Positions 1-5,375 of a stretch of 5,379 nucleotides of DNA are shown here, one piece after another (the stretch's first letter is position 1; every line of letters starts with the position of its first letter). The translations under genes and the position numbers were made by a program. The stretch lies in NCBI GenBank assembly GCA_964358485.1, contig CAYHPY010000168.1, forward strand, positions 1-5,379. Direction: 5' to 3'. The DNA is from CAYHPY01 sp964358485. Lineage in GTDB: Bacteria; Elusimicrobiota; Elusimicrobia; UBA1565; UBA9628. Below the pieces are notes generated by a model. That model was not told where the DNA came from. It ran no database searches and saw nothing but the letters and a program-made list of their open reading frames with translations.

Positions 1-1603
1 CCAAGGGCAGGCCGCTCAGGCGGGCCTTGACCCGGGTCACGCCCGCGGGCAGGGCGGAGGGGTTGGCGCCGGGAGGGTCCAGGACGGTGATGGTTCCCGC
101 GCTGGCCGGTGACAAGGTCAGTTTCTTGAGGCCCGTGGGGGAGAAGGCGTCGACTGTGCACTCGGGCCCGTGGGAGACGCCGTTGGCGATGGTAGAGGTG
201 CCCGTCACGGCCGAATAGACGAGTTGGGTGCCGTTGCAGAGCATCGTTACTTTGGGGGCACGCTTGATAGTAAAACCCGAACACTGCGGGGCATCTCTCT
301 GCGATGGGTCCGGAAAAAAATTTCCGTCGCCATCGGTCACCTGAACGCAGAGATTGTAAGTCCCATCGGTCAATGGCATTCCAGAAACATCGCCTTTCCA
401 AGTTAGGTTAAAATCGGCGGAGAAAGGGAGAATCCCAAGGTCAGTCTGACGGGAGGCAAAAAGTGATGATTGGAGCTGCCTCCAGATGTTCGGACCAGGA
501 AGATTTTCTGAATAACTGAGGCCGTCCTTACTGCGGAAGCTGCTCAACGAATAAGAAGCCGAATCGGTCACGATGGCTTGGCCAGTTTCCTTGACAAAAA
601 CGTCAACTTTTATCCCCGGGAGGCGGTTGTCCGAGACCGCAAACGTTACAAGGTCCCCACTCTGGCCATCAATAACTTGCGTTCCTTGTGAAACGCTATT
701 TATGGCCATCGTGGTCGGTAAAGCCGGGAGCGATTCGGAAAGGTTCTGCAGAGCGGTGATTGCATTGACGCGTGCGAGATAAAGTTGGCGGCCTGAAATA
801 TTCTCTTCCAGGGTCAGAAGATCGGTCGGATAGTTCGATCCGACCATGAACCAATCGGAATCTTGACCGAGAACCGCGTGATAAAAGGGTTGTTGGCAGA
901 CGCCGCCGCCGAACGGGTTTGGCTGCCCATAAGCTCCTTGGTAGCTCGTTGCTGGCGGAGCCTCCTCGCTTCCCGCCAGCCAGAATTTGGCGGGGCAACC
1001 ACTCAGTGGATCCGTTGCAATTACGTCGAAAGTATTGACTTGTGGTGGGGTTTGGTCGTCGTGGTGATTCGAGGCATAATACTCAAAGCCGTCTAAATGC
1101 GAACTCCCATTAACGTAGAGATTATCTTCCCTCGGATCGGGCGACAAGACATAGGTTGTCTCTACGCCGTGGAATACGACCTTTTGGTGCGCGGGCACTT
1201 GAAAATCTTCAACAAGATGAGCGACAAAACCAGCACGCGTATAGGCGTCTCGAAATTTTCCGACAACGTACTTTTCGCGTGCGTCACGTTCCCACAAGGC
1301 GTCGTTGTTGTACCAATATGTAATTCCGCCGTTGGTGGAGGTATGTGATCCGAGGCCCGAAATGCCTTCGTTGCTTCCGCCGTCGATGATTTGAATGCCA
1401 AACTTCTCAATATCGGGGTTGCCGGCGCCGATATTATTGGCTATAGACATGTTGATTTTGCTGTGGTCGTCACCACCGAAGCCGAGGAATCGCAGGAGTT
1501 CCTTTGAGCTGAACGCGGCCGACTGACTGGGTGAGAAAACGAGCGCCAGCCCGAGCACCGCAATGCGGCCAGCTCCACCAGTGGCCGGGCGTTCTTTAAC
1601 CAT
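1..1603 (-). CDS. Secreted zinc-dependent phospholipase C / S1-P1 nuclease-like protein with Ig-like tail (3' end outside window)
   Basis: I translated this by hand: 534 codons without a stop from ATG 1603 to the left edge, so the C-terminus is missing. Residues 1-30 look like a Sec signal peptide (hydrophobic IAVLGLALVF, then SQSAA, cut before Phe31). Residues 31 to about 290 resemble the zinc-dependent phospholipase C / S1-P1 nuclease fold. The motif GFVAHLVEDFQVPAH (125-139) gives H129-x3-D133-x5-H139, the ligand spacing of Bacillus cereus PLC (H118, D122, H128). Further candidate ligands are H47, D74, H87 and H169 with E174; that last pair is one residue wider than in PLC. From about 295 on come beta-rich Ig-like segments (such as LTDGTYNLCVQVTDGDGN, 411-428) and a second domain from about 450. 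The substrate cannot be told: phospholipid, nucleic acid or a non-catalytic role. An in-frame ATG at 1621 would overlap the HEAT gene by 11 bp. I prefer 1603, which has GAG 6 nt upstream. It is probably cotranscribed with the HEAT gene. GC rises sharply in the last 240 bp. Confidence 0.72.
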   Translation of the reverse strand, partial: MVKERPATGGAGRIAVLGLALVFSPSQSAAFSSKELLRFLGFGGDDHSKINMSIANNIGAGNPDIEKFGIQIIDGGSNEGISGLGSHTSTNGGITYWYNNDALWERDAREKYVVGKFRDAYTRAGFVAHLVEDFQVPAHQKVVFHGVETTYVLSPDPREDNLYVNGSSHLDGFEYYASNHHDDQTPPQVNTFDVIATDPLSGCPAKFWLAGSEEAPPATSYQGAYGQPNPFGGGVCQQPFYHAVLGQDSDWFMVGSNYPTDLLTLEENISGRQLYLARVNAITALQNLSESLPALPTTMAINSVSQGTQVIDGQSGDLVTFAVSDNRLPGIKVDVFVKETGQAIVTDSASYSLSSFRSKDGLSYSENLPGPNIWRQLQSSLFASRQTDLGILPFSADFNLTWKGDVSGMPLTDGTYNLCVQVTDGDGNFFPDPSQRDAPQCSGFTIKRAPKVTMLCNGTQLVYSAVTGTSTIANGVSHGPECTVDAFSPTGLKKLTLSPASAGTITVLDPPGANPSALPAGVTRVKARLSGLPL

Positions 1604-1610
1604 CCGATTC

Positions 1611-2723
1611 TCAGGGCGCATACGGATCAGGATGCAATTCGCGGTCCCGCTCAAGCCCTTTGTACTGGACCCGCTCCCCAGTCATGCGAAAAATTGCCCG
1701 GGCGGCTAGCCGGCGGTCGGCAGTCCATTTCGGCGCGCGGCGTTCGTCATTTTTGATGAACTGTTTTAGAAACGGCACGATTTCGGGAATTTTTTCGCCG
1801 GATAAGGCGTTCAGGATATCAGTTCTCACATGGGCGTCATTCTTAATGGCATCTTCGATGAGCGTCCTGTATTTGAAGGGGTCGACTGATAGAAGCCCAA
1901 CATATCCGGCCGCACGGACCTGATAATCAGGATTCGCTAGTTGTTCTTTGTAGGCTGATTCGATTTCGGAGGCGCGCCCTGGAGCACCCTTGAGAAGTTT
2001 TTTCAGGGAGTAGAGTGCGGCACTCGCGATCTGGGGGTCTGAGCCGCGCGAAAGCTTGACTAACTCGGGGATCGCTGCGGGATCATTCAGAAACGAAATC
2101 GCATGCAAGGCGCCCCCTCGGCGCGCATCGTTCTTATGTGCGATTTCGACAACTTTGGGCAACACCCTGGCACCAAATGCCGCCACAATTGGGCCGCCAA
2201 ATCCGCTGACGCTCATAACCTCCTCGCGTGATAAAATCTCATCGATCGAATCGTAGTCCCCGAGGTCTGCCAATGCCCTCGCGAGGGTCTGCGTTTGTCT
2301 AATGTCCGCCGGCGAGGCACCCCCAAGGTTGTGCTTGGTAAAGTGATGGCGAATCTTCGCTGAGAGCATCACCCGAACCTTTGGGATTGCCTGCGCAGAT
2401 TTTAACTTGCCGCAACCAGCCGCGGCGGCGGCTTGAATATCCAGGTTCCTGTCATCGAGCAACCTGATGTAGACTTCCTCAAGTTCGTCTTTGGCTTTTG
2501 CATCAGGCCTTCCTAGTATAGACAGAGTAGATTCGAGCTGTGCGTGCTCCTCGGTATTTTTTCCTGCACCAGTGAAAGCGCGAACTGCTTTGACAATGGT
2601 TTCTACATCTTGTTTGCTTGATGGTGGCCCGAAACGGCTGCGTAATTCCTTGTTTGTCGGTGGTTGTTGCGCGTTAGCTAAGGTGCCCCAGAGCAACCAT
2701 GCGGCAACGTAGATATATTTCAT
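1611..2723 (-). CDS. Exported HEAT-repeat protein
   Basis: This encodes 370 aa. The start is ATG 2723 because GGAG lies 7 nt upstream and because the protein then begins with a clean Sec signal peptide: MKYIYVAAWLLWGTLANA, cut after Ala18 (A-N-A motif). The frame stays open 80 codons further upstream to a TTG, but that extension is low-complexity and would bury the signal peptide. The mature protein is almost all alpha-helical pairs of HEAT/PBS-lyase-like type: about 58-90, 92-122 (DIQAAAAAGCGKLKSAQAIPK), 143-165, 187-212, 213-245 (DPAAIPELVKL...IASAALYSLKKLL), 250-280 (YQVRAAGYVGLLS), 283-308 and 311-348. Such solenoids bind proteins; no catalytic residues are visible. The C-terminus (about 350-370) is charged. 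It is exported, probably to the periplasm or cell surface, and sits 7 bp before the phospholipase-like gene. I infer that it is a partner of that protein (scaffold, folding helper or inhibitor), without direct evidence. Confidence 0.82.
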   Translation of the reverse strand: MKYIYVAAWLLWGTLANAQQPPTNKELRSRFGPPSSKQDVETIVKAVRAFTGAGKNTEEHAQLESTLSILGRPDAKAKDELEEVYIRLLDDRNLDIQAAAAAGCGKLKSAQAIPKVRVMLSAKIRHHFTKHNLGGASPADIRQTQTLARALADLGDYDSIDEILSREEVMSVSGFGGPIVAAFGARVLPKVVEIAHKNDARRGGALHAISFLNDPAAIPELVKLSRGSDPQIASAALYSLKKLLKGAPGRASEIESAYKEQLANPDYQVRAAGYVGLLSVDPFKYRTLIEDAIKNDAHVRTDILNALSGEKIPEIVPFLKQFIKNDERRAPKWTADRRLAARAIFRMTGERVQYKGLERDRELHPDPYAP

Positions 2724-2959
2724 AAGAGAGCTCCGTTTCGGGCGACTCTCATCCTGGAAGCATGCTGTCCCGATAGGGGAGCCCGTTTGCGCGCCCTCCT
2801 TCTGAGTCCAACATGCGGCCAACGGGAAGGTGTTTCGGAGCTCGAACGGGTTGGAGTTGGACCAATTGAGTTGCTGGAAGAGCCCTCGTTGGACGGAGTT
2901 CCTCCTTAGGTCGGGCGCCGTAAAACGATCCGATTCAGCCGCGAAGCTCGCTGCTCTCC
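2724..2959 (-). other. Intergenic stretch between the unknown gene and the HEAT gene
   Basis: This is 236 bp with no convincing gene. The minus frame is open but reads as low-complexity sequence without a family signature. Just after the stop of the unknown gene there is a weak imperfect hairpin (about 2937-2955 on the minus strand, 4 bp plus 3 bp around a mismatch). A TTTT follows too far away for a good intrinsic terminator. I could not find a promoter with both hexamers at good spacing. The gap is long for a tight operon, so the HEAT and phospholipase-like pair may have its own unseen promoter here. Confidence 0.4.
2731..2734 (-). promoter_or_regulatory. Ribosome binding site of the HEAT-repeat gene
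   Basis: On the minus strand GGAG stands 7 nt before ATG 2723. It is the clearest Shine-Dalgarno match in the minus-strand cluster. It decides the start against the TTG at 2963, and it fits the signal peptide that begins at this ATG. Confidence 0.65.
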
Positions 2960-3697
2960 TCAATTCGCCCTCCGTTGTTGGAGCGACCCTTTCCCTCCAC
3001 TCGTCCGCGGCAAGTCGGACGGCGTCTCAAAGGCGACCAGGGAAACCCACCCGGCGAAGATCTTGGTTAAAAGACCTCCCGCCAGGGTTAGCGCCTTCTC
3101 CTTATCAGCGCAGCCCGTTCTTGTTTCCTTGCTTTCCTGCTCGGAAAGGCATACCCGCCATCCGGGCTTTCGGTCCAGATCGGGCTCGACGAAAAGGGAA
3201 ATACGCTGGATTGGTTTGGGCTCCAGATGGTCCGTGTCGTCGCAAACCTCGATTCGTACACCTGCGAATGGCAGGCCCTGGGCGGGGGAAAGGCGCGATT
3301 CGAGGCCGGCCCTCATCGCGCTCAGAACGGATAGCCGGAAGCGTTCTACGGCGGTCAACTCCGTAAGGAGCGGCTGCGAAGCTTTTAAGACCGCGACCCC
3401 TCGAACCGTCTGCTTAAAGGGGCTGAGGTGAGGGCCGATCATGTGGTCCGAAGAAATCCAGGCCGCGATCTCTAGTTCGCGAACTCCCTCATGCGGGCTC
3501 TTCATGCCATAAGTGTGGAAGACGATTGTCACTAAATTGTCATCATGCCTCCAAATCGGCGTGGGCTCGCCAGTTTCTTCGTCGAGAAAGTTAATGGATG
3601 GGGGTCGACCCAACTGGGGCCTGGGTCTTGACAAGGGTAAGGGTCGGGCGCCGGGGGGGTTAGCTTCTCGAGGCCGGCGACTTGGTGTGGAGGACAT
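2960..3697 (-). CDS. Protein of unknown function following the response regulator
   Basis: I do not recognise this family. From ATG 3697 it is 245 aa and overlaps the end of the response regulator by 38 bp. The first 34 residues are rich in Pro and Arg and lie in GC-rich DNA, partly shared with the regulator. From about INFLDEETGEPTPIW (35-49) onward the sequence looks like a real globular protein. It has mixed alpha/beta character (NLVTIVFHTYG 54-64, VRELEIAAWISS 72-83, a helical stretch 108-134, ISLFVEPDLD 166-175) and Cys152, Cys183 and Cys196. There is no signal peptide or membrane helix from this start. The start is uncertain: ATG 3697 has only a poor Shine-Dalgarno site, and TTG 3634 and TTG 3613 are alternatives. 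The true 5' end may be lost at a composition junction near 3600. The existence of a coding region is more certain than its start. Confidence 0.6.
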   Translation of the reverse strand: MSSTPSRRPREANPPGARPLPLSRPRPQLGRPPSINFLDEETGEPTPIWRHDDNLVTIVFHTYGMKSPHEGVRELEIAAWISSDHMIGPHLSPFKQTVRGVAVLKASQPLLTELTAVERFRLSVLSAMRAGLESRLSPAQGLPFAGVRIEVCDDTDHLEPKPIQRISLFVEPDLDRKPGWRVCLSEQESKETRTGCADKEKALTLAGGLLTKIFAGWVSLVAFETPSDLPRTSGGKGSLQQRRAN

Positions 3698-4382
3698 AGC
3701 CCTGCCCGTAGCGGGCCTCGATGCGCGCTCCCCAGGGCCCAAGCGCCCTCCGTAAGGCGTACATGTGCTGCCTGACGCCGGCGGGCGAGGTGGGCTCGGA
3801 AGGCGTTGAAACCGCGTCGGCCAGAAAGCTCCGAGCGTGAACGACATTGGGCCTTTCGAGCAACAGGCTCAAGAAGTCGAACTCCTTGGGTTGAAGGTGA
3901 ACGGGGCGCCCTCCCACGGCGACTTCCCGGCCTTTGACGTCCAATTTGAGCCCATCGAGGACAAAAGCCCCGCGCTCTTCAAGGGCGTGCCGCCAACGCT
4001 GAAGATGGTTGTTCAGTTTTAGGTACAACGCATTTTCGCGGAACGGTTTTGTGATGTAGTCATCGGCTCTGGCCGCAAGCGCGGCGTCCGCGTCTTTGTC
4101 GCGCGTGTTGCCCGTGATCATGAAGGTCACGATGTCGCGGGTCAGGGGATTGGAGCGAATGTGCTTGAGGATCGTCAGCCCCTCGGTGTCGGGCAATCCG
4201 CAGTCGAGAATCGCGGCGTCAATAGGGGGCGACGGGTGCCTATTAAGGAGGCCAAGGGCCTGCTTTCCGGTCCTCGCGGGAATGCCGATGAACTCGGCCG
4301 CGTGGAGGCGGGTGAAAAAGTGTTGGTAGAGTTCTTGGTAGGACTCGTCGTCTTCGACCACCAGAACGCGAGCGCGGGCCAT
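3660..4382 (-). CDS. OmpR/PhoB-family response regulator
   Basis: This is a 240-aa two-domain regulator of usual length. The receiver domain (about 4-125) has the acidic pair D11/D12, the phosphoacceptor D60 in AILDCGLPDTEG, Thr90 in the FMIT motif, and Lys112 in DDYITKPF, so all phosphorylation residues are present. A winged-helix DNA-binding domain follows at about 139-233. It includes LQPKEFDFLSLLLERPNVV, the recognition-helix region around VRQHMYALRRALG, and the closing YGQGYVL wing typical of Trans_reg_C. No histidine kinase is in the window, so its partner must lie elsewhere or it is an orphan. There is no good Shine-Dalgarno site before ATG 4382. A promoter-like element ends 8 bp before the ATG, which suggests a leaderless mRNA. 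It is the first gene of the minus-strand cluster and diverges from the membrane protein gene. Targets unknown; autoregulation and control of the neighbours are plausible. Confidence 0.93.
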   Translation of the reverse strand: MARARVLVVEDDESYQELYQHFFTRLHAAEFIGIPARTGKQALGLLNRHPSPPIDAAILDCGLPDTEGLTILKHIRSNPLTRDIVTFMITGNTRDKDADAALAARADDYITKPFRENALYLKLNNHLQRWRHALEERGAFVLDGLKLDVKGREVAVGGRPVHLQPKEFDFLSLLLERPNVVHARSFLADAVSTPSEPTSPAGVRQHMYALRRALGPWGARIEARYGQGYVLHTKSPASRS

Positions 4383-4390
4383 GGTCTTAG

Positions 4391-4419
4391 AGTGTAGCGG
4401 GGGATCCCTGGCATGTCAA
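4391..4419 (-). promoter_or_regulatory. Sigma70-type promoter of the response regulator, leaderless or near-leaderless
   Basis: On the minus strand TTGACA (4419-4414) matches the -35 consensus perfectly. After exactly 17 bp comes TACACT (4396-4391), which matches 4 of 6 bases of TATAAT. The ATG begins 8 bp after the -10. With the usual 6-8 bp to the start point, transcription would begin within about 0-2 nt of the ATG. The spacer contains the palindrome GGGATCCC (4401-4408). Prediction from sequence only. Confidence 0.6.
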
Positions 4420-4464
4420 GGAAGGTTTTGCCCCTGCCCAACCCTGGCGCCCCGTCCGGCCGGC

Positions 4465-4473
4465 TGTTATACT
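4465..4473 (+). promoter_or_regulatory. Extended -10 promoter of the membrane protein gene
   Basis: TGTTATACT contains the TGn extension and a -10 hexamer, TATACT, that matches 5 of 6 bases. The region 17-18 bp upstream has at best 3 of 6 matches to a -35, as often tolerated by extended -10 promoters. The expected start point is about 4480, after the ATG at 4477 and about 5-6 nt before the ATG at 4486. This favours the second ATG. Prediction only. Confidence 0.45.
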
Positions 4474-4485
4474 GGAATGGACTCC

Positions 4486-5184
4486 ATGTCCCAGGAAGAC
4501 CCTTCATTCGACGGGGCGCGAGGCGACGCTGAGCGGCGGGAGGACCGTCATTCCCCGCGCCCCCGGCCACAATTGGACCCGGCCCCGGTCGAGCCCTACC
4601 TGGGAAAGCCGGAACCTCCCCAACGCGCCGGTTCCGGGGCCGGCCGGAAAATCATGGTCGGCCTCTTGGCCGGGGTGATCCTGGCCTGCGGGCTCTACAT
4701 GTTCCTGCCCGCGCGGGGGGCGGCCCCGCCGGCGCTCCCGGCGCCCCCGCCGATGGAGGCTCCGACCCCGCCGGGATCGGCCAATCTCCTGACGGCCCCG
4801 CCCCAGGCGGCCTCCCTGGAGGGCATGGTCCAGCGGGAAAGCGTGGAGGGCAGTTGGACGGGGCGTTATTATTACCCGAGCAACCCCCAAATTCAGCCCC
4901 CGGTACACTTTTCGGTGGTCTTCGCCCAGACCGGAAACCGCTTCGAGGGGCAGATCAGCGAGCCCAACACCTTCGGAGACGATCAGGCGCCGTTTCTTCA
5001 GGCGGGGATGTCCGGGGTGGTCAGCCCGGGCGGACGGGTCAATTTCACCAAGACCTACGACGGGACCGGCCGGGTGGGCCACAGCGTGGAATATTCCGGG
5101 GTCTTGTCTCCCGACGGGCGGCGGATCAGCGGGACTTGGACGATCCCGGGGGGCGGGTCCGGGTCCTTTGAAATGAGCCGGTAG
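4486..5184 (+). CDS. Single-pass membrane protein with C-terminal beta-rich (lipocalin/avidin-like) domain
   Basis: This is 232 aa from ATG 4486; ATG 4477 adds only three residues. Residues 1-54 are polar, charged and rich in Pro, without export signal, so probably cytoplasmic. One hydrophobic helix follows (56-74, IMVGLLAGVILACGLYMFL), preceded by RK. A linker rich in Pro and Ala spans 75-100. The C-terminal domain (about 111-232) is made of short beta strands with recurring aromatic and Gly residues: GSWTGRYYYP, HFSVVFAQTGNRFEGQISEP, VNFTKTYDG, VEYSGVLSPDG, ISGTWTI and a closing GSFEMSR. This pattern of strands with a G-W start and a GTW/F-E-M end is seen in many uncharacterised bacterial extracytoplasmic proteins and suggests a small barrel or sandwich. 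I cannot name the family or ligand. By the positive-inside rule the domain lies outside the cytoplasm. It has very GC-rich codon use, like the regulator and unlike the 250-3600 region. Divergent from the response regulator, which may control it. Confidence 0.85.
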   Translation: MSQEDPSFDGARGDAERREDRHSPRPRPQLDPAPVEPYLGKPEPPQRAGSGAGRKIMVGLLAGVILACGLYMFLPARGAAPPALPAPPPMEAPTPPGSANLLTAPPQAASLEGMVQRESVEGSWTGRYYYPSNPQIQPPVHFSVVFAQTGNRFEGQISEPNTFGDDQAPFLQAGMSGVVSPGGRVNFTKTYDGTGRVGHSVEYSGVLSPDGRRISGTWTIPGGGSGSFEMSR

Positions 5185-5205
5185 GCCTTAAGCCCGAAAA
5201 AGAAC

Positions 5206-5237
5206 CGAGGGGAAGCCGCGCGAGCGGCGTCCCCTCG
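5206..5237 (-). terminator. Strong hairpin, best read as a minus-strand intrinsic terminator
   Basis: There are two 14-nt arms with a single mismatch (CGAGGGGAAGCCGC and GCGGCGTCCCCTCG) around the loop GCGA on the plus strand, a GNRA-type tetraloop. On the minus strand the hairpin is followed at once by GTTCTTTTT (5205-5197), as expected of a Rho-independent terminator. On the plus strand the following bases (ATTCATCC) have no U tract. It begins 21 bp after the stop of the plus-strand gene, so it may also act on that transcript, less efficiently. Confidence 0.65.
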
Positions 5238-5246
5238 ATTCATCCC

Positions 5247-5285
5247 GAACGCACGGACCTGACGCACGGACCGAACGCACGGACG
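5247..5285. repeat. Three tandem 13-bp units
   Basis: The units are GAACGCACGGACC (5247-5259), TGACGCACGGACC (5260-5272) and GAACGCACGGACG (5273-5285). They differ from each other at one to three positions. They are too short and have no spacers, so this is not a CRISPR array. Confidence 0.75.
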
Positions 5286-5306
5286 CTGCGACCTGCAACC
5301 CGACGA

Positions 5307-5351
5307 CTACGAACGCGACGGCTGCGAACGCGACGGCCACGAACGAGCGAC
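5307..5351. repeat. Three degenerate tandem 15-bp units
   Basis: The units are CTACGAACGCGACGG (5307-5321), CTGCGAACGCGACGG (5322-5336) and the more diverged CCACGAACGAGCGAC (5337-5351). They share the GAACGC core with the 13-bp units just upstream, so both blocks probably arose from one expanding short repeat. The stretch from 5185 to the right edge otherwise holds only the hairpin and no convincing gene. Confidence 0.65.
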
Positions 5352-5369
5352 GCACGAACTCCAGAACGC

Positions 5370-5375
5370 AGGAGG
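5370..5375 (+). promoter_or_regulatory. Possible Shine-Dalgarno site for a gene beyond the right edge
   Basis: AGGAGG ends four bases before the window edge, so a plus-strand gene could start just outside. No start codon can be seen here. This competes with the idea, drawn from the orientation of the hairpin, that a minus-strand gene comes in from the right. Confidence 0.25.

Noticed and set aside
696..998. Short minus-strand open frames within 696-1002
   Set aside because: They lie out of frame inside the 534-codon phospholipase-like gene, which explains the region better.
2937..2955. Hairpin after the unknown gene as an intrinsic terminator
   Set aside because: The stem is short and broken by a mismatch, and the T run is about 11 nt too far downstream.
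2724..2963. Extension of the HEAT gene upstream to TTG 2963 (450 aa in total)
   Set aside because: The extra 80 residues are low-complexity, and the internal ATG 2723 has a good Shine-Dalgarno site and opens a typical signal peptide.
2830..3366. 178-codon open frame on the plus strand
   Set aside because: It is antisense to the unknown gene and the gap, is rich in Arg, Ser and Pro, shows no domain and has no start signal.
3628..3633. TTGACA on the plus strand as a -35 box
   Set aside because: No -10-like hexamer lies at 16-18 bp, and no plus-strand gene follows.
3698..3847. Extension of the unknown gene to ATG 3847
   Set aside because: It would overlap the response regulator by 188 bp, inside the conserved winged-helix domain. 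The translation there is Pro/Arg-rich, typical of a shadow frame.
4504..5082. 192-codon open frame on the minus strand
   Set aside because: It is antisense to the membrane protein, whose frame has a clear helix and beta domain. This frame is rich in Arg and Gly without a signature.
5247..5351. CRISPR array
   Set aside because: The units are 13-15 bp, adjacent and without unique spacers, and no cas gene is near.
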